DNA from: Pseudomonadota bacterium
GTDB lineage: Bacteria; Chloroflexota; UBA6077; JAJPGT01
Assembly: GCA_021325655.1 (NCBI GenBank)
Contig: JAJPGT010000093.1
Span: 1-32,407, forward strand
Direction of reading: 5' to 3'
DNA length: 32,407 nt
The position numbers and the translations under genes were made by a program. Position 1 is the first letter of the stretch. Every line of letters starts with the position of its first letter. Shown here one piece after another: positions 23,200 through 30,957 of this stretch. The notes under the pieces were generated by a model. The model had not been told where the DNA came from. It did no database searches and was given only the letters and a program-made list of their open reading frames with translations.

Positions 23200-23625
23200 G
23201 TGATCGCCGTGGAACCCACGCCCGCACCGCCGCGACCTGCCCCGTTGTCAAGCTCCGCGCTGCATGCGCCCTTGCCGCGATTGCAGGCTCCGAACGGAGC
23301 CGCCGCCACGCGAACTCCGGGGGCGGACGATGCCGAGGAGCGCCAGTCCGCGCCTGGCGCTACAAAGGATACGTCCCCGCCTCTGCCGGCGTCTGTGCCC
23401 GCGCGGGAGAGGCAGCCAGGCGAGATTTCGCTGACGCCCCGCCCGCAACTGAGCCTGGGGCGCCTGTTCAAGCTTGAGCAGGAGATCACCCGGCTTACCG
23501 GGGTGGGCGCGGCGCTCGTCACCGTCCGTGACGATGGCCGGGTGCTCGTCATCGTGTCACCGCACCACGAAGCGCGGGTGCGGGAGTTCCTCGCCCTTGC
23601 CGGCGAGCTGGCGGAGCCATCATGA
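23200..23625 (+). CDS. Unrecognised protein coupled to the CpaE-like gene
   Basis: This 141-residue protein has a Pro/Ala-rich, probably disordered N-terminal part (1-75). A compact C-terminal part (about 80-138) reads like a strand/helix unit: LFKLEQEITRLTGVGAALVTVRDDGRVLVIVSPHHEARVREF. I do not recognise it. Its stop overlaps the ATG of the CpaE-like gene (ATGA), so the two are co-translated, and it may modulate or localise that ATPase. The start could be GTG 23200 or GTG 23209; neither has a good ribosome site. Confidence 0.65.
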   Translation: MIAVEPTPAPPRPAPLSSSALHAPLPRLQAPNGAAATRTPGADDAEERQSAPGATKDTSPPLPASVPARERQPGEISLTPRPQLSLGRLFKLEQEITRLTGVGAALVTVRDDGRVLVIVSPHHEARVREFLALAGELAEPS

Positions 23626-24887
23626 GCGACGTGAGCAGCGAGCGGGTAGTCCTGCTCTGCACTAATGACGATGTCATCCTCGACAGCGTCGATGCGCTCT
23701 CCGCGGTCGGCTTTTCCCCCATCCGTTGCAGCTCGGTCCGCGAGGCGCAGCGCGAACTGGGCCACGCGGTTGCTGCGGTGGTGCTGGATGGCGAGCTGCC
23801 CAAGAACGAGACGTTCGCGATCTACCGCCTGCTCCGAACCGATGGGACTGTTCCCTTCCTGGTCCTGCTCCCGCCGCCTGGCTCCGACCAGGTGACCTGG
23901 ACGATGGAGATTGAGCACGGGGAGCAGGAGGACTACGCGCGCAAGCCGATCTCGGCGGCCGAGCTGGTACTCCGGCTGAACGCGCTGTTGGTGCGGAGCG
24001 GGGCGTTGATCCCGAACTCGGTCGGTATCAGCCTGGCGGTGCCCACCGCCCAGGTCGCGGCCGCGCTGTCCGGCTACGGCAAGCTGGTGTGCGTCTTCGG
24101 CGCCCACGGCGGCGTAGGCAAAACCACCCTGGCGGTGCACGTCGCCATCGGGCTTGCCCGGGTCGCGGACGCCAAGGTCGCGTTCATCGACGGCGACCTC
24201 TGGATGGGCGACAGCCTGGTGACACTGAACATCACCGCGCACCGTACCATCCTGGATGCCACGCTGAACGGGATTCCGAACGACCCGGAGGTCTGGACCC
24301 GGGTGCTGGTGGCCCACCCGAGTGGGGTAAAGGTTCTGGCGCCGCCGGCCCATCTGGAGGACGTCGAGAGGATCCCCGAGGGTGCTGTCGCCGCCGCCGC
24401 CCAGGCCCTGCGGCGCTACTTCGACTACGTGGTGGTGGATCTGGACGACACGCCTAACGAGAGCACGCTGAACGTGCTCGAGCTGGCGGACCAGGTGCTG
24501 GTGGTGCTCACCCCGGAGCTGGGCGCGGTGCGCAACACGCTGCGGCTGCTGACCGCCAGCTCGCAGATCGGCCTGAACGACCGCATCCGGATCGTGCTGA
24601 ACCGCGCCGACGCCGGCCTGGAGGTGCGCCAGGTTCAGTCGGTGCTGCCACGGCCGATCTCCGCGCTGGTGCCGAGCGATGGCCGGCTCTTCGTCGCCGC
24701 GGCCAACCTGGGCGTCAGCGTGTTCGACGTCGACCAGAACGGACGAACGCAGGCGCGGCGCGCGCTCGAGGCGCTGGCCCGGGAGGTGGCGGAGTACGGC
24801 CGGCCAAGACAGGCCAGGGCAAAGCCGGGGATGCTGGCCGGGTTGTCTACCCTGCTCCCCGGTGCCAGCTCGCGAACGGGGCGCTAG
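23622..24887 (+). CDS. CpaE/MinD-like ATPase with N-terminal receiver domain
   Basis: This 421-residue protein joins a receiver-like domain (1-125: acidic D16-D17, phospho-acceptor D56 in VVLDGELP, K108 in RKPIS) to a MinD/ParA-type ATPase (about 153-400). The P-loop is G160-AHGGVGKTT, Walker A' is VAFIDGDLWMGD (about 186-197) and the hydrophobic D-strand is YVVVDLDD. This is the architecture of CpaE/TadZ, which positions type IV/Flp pili or other polar machinery. The family's signature lysine before GGVGKT is His162 here. No tad/cpa genes follow, so an orphan role is likely. The final 35 residues are basic. Confidence 0.88.
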   Translation: MSDVSSERVVLLCTNDDVILDSVDALSAVGFSPIRCSSVREAQRELGHAVAAVVLDGELPKNETFAIYRLLRTDGTVPFLVLLPPPGSDQVTWTMEIEHGEQEDYARKPISAAELVLRLNALLVRSGALIPNSVGISLAVPTAQVAAALSGYGKLVCVFGAHGGVGKTTLAVHVAIGLARVADAKVAFIDGDLWMGDSLVTLNITAHRTILDATLNGIPNDPEVWTRVLVAHPSGVKVLAPPAHLEDVERIPEGAVAAAAQALRRYFDYVVVDLDDTPNESTLNVLELADQVLVVLTPELGAVRNTLRLLTASSQIGLNDRIRIVLNRADAGLEVRQVQSVLPRPISALVPSDGRLFVAAANLGVSVFDVDQNGRTQARRALEALAREVAEYGRPRQARAKPGMLAGLSTLLPGASSRTGR

Positions 24888-24933
24888 CCGGCTCGTCCTG
24901 CCCCTTCTGCTGGCTGGCAGCGGCCGCGGCGCG

Positions 24934-25443
24934 CTAGGACCCGAGCCGTCGGGCCAGCAGAATGTGGCTTCGGTTCACCAGCACCCCGTCGGCCGGGCGG
25001 CGCTCGCCCGCCGGGGTCACGAGCGCCGCCCGGCCAAAGCCGAGGAACGTTTCGTCGGTGCGGGACAGCATGGCCCCCAGATCGACCCCGGTGGGCAGGT
25101 GGATCGTCCCGCTCACCGCGATCCGCGAGCGCAGGAGCACCTGGAGCTGGATCGGGGTAGCCCCTCGGGGCGGCACCGGGAGGTTTTCGACCCCTGCGGT
25201 AACGCCCCACGGCTGGACGTAGGTGATCTGCGCCAGGAGCACCAGCAGCTCCGGCACCTCCGCCCCCTGGTCCACGTCCTCCGTCGTCGCTCGGCTGACG
25301 ACCAGGAGGCTGCCGGGGCCGCTGTTCAGGTAGTCGGCGATCCGCCCGGCGGCGGCACGCGGCAGGGCGCCGAACACCTCGGCCCCGGTCACCAGGCCGA
25401 TCATCGCCCACTGCAGCGTCCCTGCTCCGCTGATCGGGCCCAC
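24934..25443 (-). CDS. Conserved-looking protein of unknown function
   Basis: This 169-residue soluble protein has no membrane helix. It shows alternating strands such as GSLLVVSRATTED, IAVSGTIHLPTGVDL and a C-terminal ALVTPAGERRPADGVLVNRSHILLARR that ends in a strand-like segment. The pattern suggests a beta-rich repeat domain used twice. I cannot name the family. The start is taken at GTG 25443 with GGAG upstream and a GTACAAT box 33 nt away. An ATG 12 codons downstream is possible. It is divergent from hyi and convergent with the CpaE-like gene. Confidence 0.65.
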   Translation of the reverse strand: MGPISGAGTLQWAMIGLVTGAEVFGALPRAAAGRIADYLNSGPGSLLVVSRATTEDVDQGAEVPELLVLLAQITYVQPWGVTAGVENLPVPPRGATPIQLQVLLRSRIAVSGTIHLPTGVDLGAMLSRTDETFLGFGRAALVTPAGERRPADGVLVNRSHILLARRLGS

Positions 25444-25475
25444 GGCCCACTCCGCTGCGCCGCCTTGCTGGCCAG

Positions 25476-25482
25476 ATTGTAC
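25476..25482 (-). promoter_or_regulatory. GTACAAT -10 box for the 169-residue protein
   Basis: The minus-strand GTACAAT lies 32 nt upstream of the GTG at 25443, with GGAG between. It is 51 bp from the divergent box serving the isomerase gene. Confidence 0.5.
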
Positions 25483-25532
25483 CGACCGCCGTCACGCGCC
25501 AGCGGCCAGGGCAATTCGGGCTCTCCTGCCCG

Positions 25533-25539
25533 GTACAAT
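25533..25539 (+). promoter_or_regulatory. GTACAAT -10 box for the isomerase gene
   Basis: GTACAAT lies 26 nt upstream of the GTG at 25566 and is followed by a GAGGAGG ribosome site. The box is partly palindromic with a GTACC just downstream (GGTAC...GTACC), which could also bind a regulator. Confidence 0.5.
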
Positions 25540-25565
25540 GGGGTACCCCGAGCGAGGAGGCTGCC

Positions 25566-26357
25566 GTGCCCCGTTTCGCGGCCAACCTGACCATCGGCTT
25601 CACCGAATACCCGGTGCTGGAGCGCTTCGAGCGCGCCGCGCGGATCGGCTTCACCCACGTCGAGATGCTCTTCCCGTTCCACTACGACGTCGACGAGATC
25701 GAGCGGGAGCTACGTCGCAACCAGTTGGAGCTGGTGCTGTTCGACACCGACCCCGGTGATTGGAACGCGGGAGAGCGCGGCTACCTGTGCCACCCGGCGC
25801 GGATGGACCGTTTCCAGGAGAGCATCAGGGAAGCGATCGACCTGGCGAAGCGGCTGGGCACCCGCCGCCTCAACGCGCTGGCCGGGCTGGTGCCCGAAGG
25901 AGTGACCTTCGAGGAGGCGAAGCAGGTCGCGATCGAGAACCTGCGGCGGGCCGCGCCACTGGCCGAGCGGGCCGATGTCATCCTGATGAGCGAGGGGCTG
26001 AACCGCTTCGACGTCCCCGGCTACTTCCTGACCAGCTCCAAGCTCGGCTTCGAGCTGGTCGACGCCGTGGGCAGCCCCAACGTGCGGTACCAGTACGACG
26101 CCTACCACATGCAGTTGATGGAGGGGAACCTCATCAACACCCTGCGCGCCAACATGGCGAAGATCGGGCACATCCAGATCGCCGACGTCCCCGGGCGCCA
26201 CCAGCCGGGCACGGGGGAGATCAACTTCCCCAACCTGTTCCGCGCCATCGACGAGGCGGGCTACAGCGGCTACATCGGCTGCGAGTACACGCCGACGGAC
26301 GGGACGGAGGCGAGCTATGACGCCTGGCTGCCGCGCGAGCAGCGCGGCAACCGCTGA
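25566..26357 (+). CDS. hyi: Hydroxypyruvate isomerase-like TIM-barrel enzyme
   Basis: This 263-residue protein is a sugar-phosphate isomerase/epimerase-type TIM barrel. N-terminal FAANLTIGFTEYPVLERFERAARIGFTHVEMLFPF is close to Hyi/OtnI. The metal-site residues appear as E143 (ILMSEGLN), D178 and H181 (YDAYHMQ), and Q204 (IQIAD). The second catalytic Glu is E240 (IGCEYTP). Hyi interconverts hydroxypyruvate and tartronate semialdehyde in glyoxylate/allantoin use. No gcl or glxR is adjacent, so the closely related 2-oxo-tetronate isomerase function is also possible. The GTG start follows GAGGAGG. Confidence 0.85.
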   Translation: MPRFAANLTIGFTEYPVLERFERAARIGFTHVEMLFPFHYDVDEIERELRRNQLELVLFDTDPGDWNAGERGYLCHPARMDRFQESIREAIDLAKRLGTRRLNALAGLVPEGVTFEEAKQVAIENLRRAAPLAERADVILMSEGLNRFDVPGYFLTSSKLGFELVDAVGSPNVRYQYDAYHMQLMEGNLINTLRANMAKIGHIQIADVPGRHQPGTGEINFPNLFRAIDEAGYSGYIGCEYTPTDGTEASYDAWLPREQRGNR

Positions 26358-26366
26358 GCCGCTCGC

Positions 26367-27914
26367 TCACCGCTCCTGGCGCGGGAGCGTGAAGACGAAG
26401 GTGCTCCCCTGGCCGGGCAGGGATTCGGCCCAGAGGCGTCCACCGTGTGCCTCGACCAGCGCTCTGCTGATGTGCAGGCCGAGGCCCAGCCCCTCGATAC
26501 CCCTCGCCTGGGCTTCCTCTGTTCGAAAGAAGCGCTGGAAGAGGCGCGGCAACGCCTCCGGCGGGATGCCGATGCCCTGATCTGTCACCGAGACTCGCGC
26601 CTGCCGGGGAAGATCCTCGACCCGCACCACGATCTCACCGCCATCCGGCGAGTACTTGACGGCGTTGGACAGCAGATTCTGAAGCACCTGTTCGAGTCGA
26701 GTAGCGTCCCAGCGCCCCACCAGCGGCGGCTCCGGGGCCACCACGCGAATCGTATGCACGTGGGTCAGGGTCTGCGCCTGTGCAGCAGCAGCTCGCGCGA
26801 GCGCCACCAGATCGGTTTCGCCGGGCTGCAGCTTGAGCTGCCCGACCTGCAGGCGCGAGACGTCTAGCAGGTCCTTGATGAGCCGCTCCAACTGTTTCGC
26901 CTGGGTAACGATGGTGTCGACCGCCGCCTCGCTGTATGCGCCCCGGCGCTGCATGAGCTCGGCGTAGCCCTTGATGGACGCGAGCGGGTTGCGCAGCTCG
27001 TGCGTGACCATGGTGATGAACTCCCGCTGCATCCGCTCCAGCGCCCGCCGCTCGGAAATATCGCGGAGGGCCGACAGATAGAGCGTGCCGGTGGGCAGCG
27101 TAACGACCGTGGCCCGCGCCTCGACCGGCACGGTCGAGCCATCCCTCCGCTGCAGCTCCAGCTCCCCCGCCCACTGCCCCTCCGCCTTGAGGCGCTCGTA
27201 CTCGGCCTCGGTCCACCGCGGATCAGCAGCGACCACGTCGGCCACGCGCATCTGCTGGAGCTCATCGCGAGTGTAGCCGAGCAGCGCGATCGCGGCCGCG
27301 TTGGCATCCAGGTACCGCCCCTCGGCGTCGGCCACCAGGACGGCGTCCCCAACACCCTCAAACAGACTGTGATAGCGCCGCTCCAGCGCCTCAGCCGCGG
27401 CGTGGGCGGCCTCGGTCTCACGCAGGGCAGCGTCAAGCGCGTGGGTGAGTGCGTCGAGGTCCGCGGCGGCCTGGCGTGCTGCCGTCGCCTGCCCCTGTGC
27501 GGTGTGCGCGTCGCGCTCGGCGCGCAGCGCCCAGGCGAGCAGCGGCAGGGCCGGGCGGACCTCGTCGATCTTGTCGCGCTCGGGCGAGCCGCCGAGCAGC
27601 ACCAGGGTAGATCCGTCGCCGAGCGAGACGCCGGTGGCACGGGTGGGTGTTGCGCCATCCGGGAATGGCAGCTCGGCCGTGTGGTGGCCGGCGGTGAGAC
27701 ACTCGGCCAGGAAGGCTCGCCAGGAGCGGCGCCGCGGGAGCGTCTGCGGGAAGCCCGGCGCTGGCAGGGGCGCGCCAGTTTCGGGATCGGGGACGAACAG
27801 GAGCAGGTCGTCGGCGCCAAGGTGATGGGCGAGTGCCCGAGCGCTTTCGCGGCGGTGTGCCGGCTCGGCCAGCGCTGCAAGCAGCGTCAGGAACGGCGGC
27901 AACAGAAGCGCCAC
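26367..27914 (-). CDS. Soluble PAS sensor histidine kinase
   Basis: This 515-residue cytosolic kinase has an N-terminal GAF-like region (1-130), a coiled-coil linker rich in Ala/Glu (135-182) and a PAS domain (about 183-290: SLFEGVGDAVLVADAEGRYLDANAAA, ending LRDISERR). HisKA follows with H305 in THELRNPLASIKGY, then HATPase with NLLSNAVKYSPDGG, DQGIGIP, FQRFFRT and GLGLGLHIS. No membrane helix is present, so it senses a cytosolic signal. The GTG start is 6 bp after the FIST gene stop, marking one operon. No response regulator is adjacent. It is convergent with hyi, 9 bp away. Confidence 0.92.
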   Translation of the reverse strand: MALLLPPFLTLLAALAEPAHRRESARALAHHLGADDLLLFVPDPETGAPLPAPGFPQTLPRRRSWRAFLAECLTAGHHTAELPFPDGATPTRATGVSLGDGSTLVLLGGSPERDKIDEVRPALPLLAWALRAERDAHTAQGQATAARQAAADLDALTHALDAALRETEAAHAAAEALERRYHSLFEGVGDAVLVADAEGRYLDANAAAIALLGYTRDELQQMRVADVVAADPRWTEAEYERLKAEGQWAGELELQRRDGSTVPVEARATVVTLPTGTLYLSALRDISERRALERMQREFITMVTHELRNPLASIKGYAELMQRRGAYSEAAVDTIVTQAKQLERLIKDLLDVSRLQVGQLKLQPGETDLVALARAAAAQAQTLTHVHTIRVVAPEPPLVGRWDATRLEQVLQNLLSNAVKYSPDGGEIVVRVEDLPRQARVSVTDQGIGIPPEALPRLFQRFFRTEEAQARGIEGLGLGLHISRALVEAHGGRLWAESLPGQGSTFVFTLPRQER

Positions 27915-27920
27915 AGCCCC

Positions 27921-29087
27921 TTACTCCGGGATGACGCAGACCACCGCGGTGCAGTTGTGGAACCCGCTGAACTGCCCCTGCGCCCGGGCGATCTGGCCGT
28001 AAGTGTTGAACCCAACACACTCGGCTGCCCCGAGGGCGCCGCGGACCGAGCTAAGCTCCCGGCCGAACTCGTTGCCCATCCGCAGTCGCGTGGCCACGCA
28101 GTCGAAGAAGAGGGCGACCTTTGGCCGCAAGCCGCCGAGCTGCTCCAGGGCCGCCGTGGTGGCCTGCGCAGCCGCTTCGATCGCGGAAGCGCTGGTCGTT
28201 CCCATGATACACGCGGTCGCCCCGGTCGGTACATCCGCCGCGCACATCACCGAGCCATCGGGCTGCACCCCCAGGGGCACCCGAAGCTTGTACCCGCTGC
28301 CGGCGTCGACGCCCAGGACATTGTGCAGGAAGAAGGGCAGCGGATCGGCATGGTCGAACCTCTGCCCGGTTGCCTCGGCGTGTTCCTCGAACGCTTCCAC
28401 CGCGGGTGCGGCATCCAGGCTCAGCAGACGCATCCTCTCGGCTTCAGTCACCCGCAGCGCCGGACTGGCGGGCCGCCAGCCGTGGCGGACGCCAATGCCG
28501 AGCGGCTTGTTTGACAGGATCTCCAGCGCAACTGCCGCGTCGGGGATAGCCTCGGCACCGAAGAAGACAACCGTGCGCTGGAAGTGCGCGTCATCGCCCG
28601 CGCCGCCTCCGAAGAACTGATACCGCCCCGCAGTGAGCAAGGTGAGTCGCTCCACCAGGTCATCGGCGTAGCCTGCCAGCGCGTCCGTCAGCACCAGCGC
28701 CGAGCGGTAACGATAGCGCTGGTCGCGCAGGCCCTGGAACGGCGCTACCAGCTCCTCGGCCGCCGCGGCGCGGGCCGCGCGCAGGCCGCGCCCAATGGTG
28801 GCGGTGAACTGCATCTCGGGCGAGCGGAGGGCGACGGCGCAGGCCGTGCCCTCTCCCTGAGCGCAGGTAGTGAACTCGCCGGCCGAGGAGCAGCCGACGA
28901 TGATCCGCGGCTGGCAGGCGGCCTGCAGCGCGCGCAGCAGCTCCCTGGGCTCATAGCGCGACGAGGCAAAGACGATGAGCGCGTCGGGCGGTTGCCCCTG
29001 AAGCGCGGCGGTGATCTGCGAGCCGAGCGCGTAGCCGGCCGCGGCGCTCTCCGCCAGGTCGGTAGAGGCAACGGCCGCCTCAGTCAT
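27921..29087 (-). CDS. FIST domain sensor protein
   Basis: This 388-residue soluble protein matches the FIST_N plus FIST_C pair. The N-terminal part has ALIVFASSRYEPRELLRAL and the glycine-rich IVGCSSAGEFTT. Later blocks include FFGGGAGDDAHFQRTVVFF, the FIST_C region around AFEEHAEATGQRFDH and the C-terminal KVALFFDCVATRLRMG plus GFNTYGQIA. FIST domains are thought to bind small ligands such as amino acids and usually feed signalling. Here the sensor is a separate protein immediately upstream of a histidine kinase, 6 bp apart, so it probably presents its signal to that kinase. The ATG follows AAGGGGGAA. Confidence 0.9.
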   Translation of the reverse strand: MTEAAVASTDLAESAAAGYALGSQITAALQGQPPDALIVFASSRYEPRELLRALQAACQPRIIVGCSSAGEFTTCAQGEGTACAVALRSPEMQFTATIGRGLRAARAAAAEELVAPFQGLRDQRYRYRSALVLTDALAGYADDLVERLTLLTAGRYQFFGGGAGDDAHFQRTVVFFGAEAIPDAAVALEILSNKPLGIGVRHGWRPASPALRVTEAERMRLLSLDAAPAVEAFEEHAEATGQRFDHADPLPFFLHNVLGVDAGSGYKLRVPLGVQPDGSVMCAADVPTGATACIMGTTSASAIEAAAQATTAALEQLGGLRPKVALFFDCVATRLRMGNEFGRELSSVRGALGAAECVGFNTYGQIARAQGQFSGFHNCTAVVCVIPE

Positions 29088-29597
29088 CGCATCGTTCCCC
29101 CTTGGCCACAGCGCGGGTGTTGCACACCAGCCGCGCTCCCTCGTGCGCCCTCACCAGCGGGAGCAGGAGACATCTTCGCAGAGAGCGTGCCAATCGAGCC
29201 CGGTGGAGTCTCTCCGTTCGCTAGATGGCGGGCGGGAAGGACTCACGGAGCTCAACCCGGTGCGTCCGTCAATCTGCGAACAGGGCTCACCTCGCCGGCG
29301 CAGATCCAGCCGGCCCGAGGACTGGAGACAGGAATGGGCCGGACGGGCGGCTCCCTCTCGCGGAGAGATTGGCTGCGGGCCGCGCTGAACCAGCTCATCA
29401 TCGTCGCGCAGCGAGGCCCTGGCGCAGGGTGAGCTGGCCGAGCAAGCAGAGGGCTCACTCCTGGAGGTGCACCACGCCCGGCGGGCCCTGGGCGGACTGG
29501 GGGTCGCGATGGATACGAGCCGCCTGCGGCCCCACCTGCGGCGGCGCGACGCCCTGCCAGATACCGATACCCTCGGGCCGTCGATGCCCTCGCTGAG
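29088..29597. other. Gene-poor stretch with a possible ORF remnant
   Basis: About 510 bp carry no convincing complete gene. On the plus strand one frame is open from about 29390 to the TGA at 29613. Its first ATG (29509) gives only 34 codons, and the upstream part reads like an Ala/Leu/Glu helix without a start or ribosome site. It overlaps the start of the next gene by 16 bp. This looks like a decayed gene end or an unusual leader. No tRNA, CRISPR repeat or insertion-sequence end was found. Confidence 0.4.
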
Positions 29598-30077
29598 GTG
29601 GGGAAAATCCTGAATTTTCACACTCATCGCTGGCGCCACGCTGGTGGCGCGGGGGGCGTCACGGCTGGCCTCCCATTGCGAAGCGAAACGCTCCCCGAGT
29701 GCTTCGAACAGCCGATAGCCTCGACTCTCACCTCCAGACGGTACCGCGGATCAATCAACCTCGCCCAGGAGTGGGAGAGCAGCCTGGCTGACGGGAAGTG
29801 CACGTCTCGTGCTGATCTGGCCCGCCAGCTCGGCGTGACCCGCGCCCGGGTGACCCAGGTTCTTGGCCTTCTTGATCTTGCGCCCGAGGTTGTGAACATC
29901 CTTGCTGCGCTGGGTGACGAGTTGACGCGGCCTGTTGTCACCGAACGGATGCTACGTCGTCTCCTGAACCTACCGGCCGAGGAGCAGCATCGCGCAGTCA
30001 GAGAGTTTGTCAACTTCCCTGCGAGGGCGAGCGCGTTCCAGCAAGAGCACTGCGTCAGGGAGCCTACACCCAGGTGA
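29598..30077 (+). CDS. KorB/ParB-like helix-turn-helix protein
   Basis: This 159-residue protein has a clear HTH around residues 70-92 (SRADLARQLGVTRARVTQVLGLL), followed by LAPEVVNIL and a helical tail. This is the core of KorB/ParB-type DNA-binding domains and of the HTH found near some site-specific recombinases. The N-terminal 45 residues are basic and Gly/His-rich, without a ParB nuclease domain. The GTG at 29598 lacks a good ribosome site, so the true start may be further in. Its 3' end overlaps the convergent CRISPR RAMP gene by 14 bp. A regulator of that operon is a guess from position. Confidence 0.7.
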   Translation: MGKILNFHTHRWRHAGGAGGVTAGLPLRSETLPECFEQPIASTLTSRRYRGSINLAQEWESSLADGKCTSRADLARQLGVTRARVTQVLGLLDLAPEVVNILAALGDELTRPVVTERMLRRLLNLPAEEQHRAVREFVNFPARASAFQQEHCVREPTPR

Positions 30078-30957
30078 GGCACCCCCAGGGGTCCAGGCGC
30101 GCTACCATCCCGCCGCCACCCAGGCGAGTGCCAGGCGCAAAGCAGTAGCCTGCGTTCGTAATTTCGATCCCGGGCCTCTGAAATGCAGCACCCGCGCCAT
30201 TGCGCCGGTACTCTCGGCCGGCAACGATCTCGATTTCTCCCCTGAACGTCCGATCCTGCCGGTAGGGAGCGTGGCCTATGAGGGGGCGCCCGCTGTCCAC
30301 AGATACTGACACTTCTGGGTCCTCGGGCCACCAATTGCTCGCGCCAACTCTGAATACCTCGTTCCCGGGAACCAAGCGCAACCGTCCGAAGCCGTAGTTG
30401 CGCTCACCGCCAAGCACAAGATCGGCTTCGCGCAGAACGTCTTCCAAATGAAGCACCTGATGATCACCGCTGGCATCCTCACGGATCCAGACCACACCCA
30501 TGAGCAGGACTTTCTGACTGGATGCTCCGGCAGAGCCAATGCGATGCCGGACGAACTCGATCTCGTGCAGGCTTGCGTCTTCGGCCCCGCCGGCTTCTCC
30601 GATCGCGGTCGAAACCCGGGATCCGATGAACCGTGCGCGAAAGGCCCGGTCGGTCAGGTTTCCCCAAACCAGGCCGTTTTCCGTGTAGTCCGGAGTGAAG
30701 AGTTGTGCCCCATCGGAGAGGTAGAAGTAGGAAAAGACGACCTGTTCGCGGATGGACTCGCCAACATCGCGATAGTTGCCCGCGGTCGGATGGGGATACA
30801 ACCGCGGCGTAAGGCTTGCCGTGACGGCGCCCCACAGGTTCTTGCCCGGGACGTAGCAGCGGGTTCGCGCCACAGCCGTTCCTGGCTGGTTCGGCAGGAA
30901 CCCGATGTGCAGGGGGCTGAGCAGCTCGAAGCACAGGGGAAGGCGCCGCCAGGTCAT
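30064..30957 (-). CDS. Type III CRISPR RAMP protein, third cistron
   Basis: This 297-residue protein is a RAMP (Cas5/Cas7-type RNA-recognition fold). The N-terminal strand FELLSPLHIGFLPNQ leads to YVPGKNLWGAVTASLTPRL, and the glycine-rich loop lies at LGGERNYGFGRLRL (about residues 182-196). The middle carries an acidic/His-rich region (ASLHEIEFVRHRIG). It could be Cmr6- or Csx10-like; the exact subunit is not assignable by eye. H17 in SPLHIG resembles the catalytic-region His of other RAMPs but is not proof of activity. The ATG follows GGAGGGAG and overlaps the small-subunit stop (ATGA). The last 14 bp overlap the convergent HTH gene. Confidence 0.78.
   Translation of the reverse strand: MTWRRLPLCFELLSPLHIGFLPNQPGTAVARTRCYVPGKNLWGAVTASLTPRLYPHPTAGNYRDVGESIREQVVFSYFYLSDGAQLFTPDYTENGLVWGNLTDRAFRARFIGSRVSTAIGEAGGAEDASLHEIEFVRHRIGSAGASSQKVLLMGVVWIREDASGDHQVLHLEDVLREADLVLGGERNYGFGRLRLVPGNEVFRVGASNWWPEDPEVSVSVDSGRPLIGHAPYRQDRTFRGEIEIVAGREYRRNGAGAAFQRPGIEITNAGYCFAPGTRLGGGGMVARLDPWGCLTWV

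Noticed and set aside
27000..28514. Plus-strand open frame of 504 codons opposite the FIST and kinase genes
   Set aside because: Both underlying minus-strand genes are well supported, and the frame spans their junction without any recognisable motif.
29225..29596. Plus-strand 123-codon frame before the HTH gene
   Set aside because: Trp/Arg/Pro-rich composition, no ribosome site and no domain; it looks like chance reading of GC-rich DNA.
29088..29597. tRNA gene or CRISPR repeats in the gene-poor stretch
   Set aside because: I looked for a T-arm GTTC motif with paired stems and for regularly spaced repeats and saw neither.
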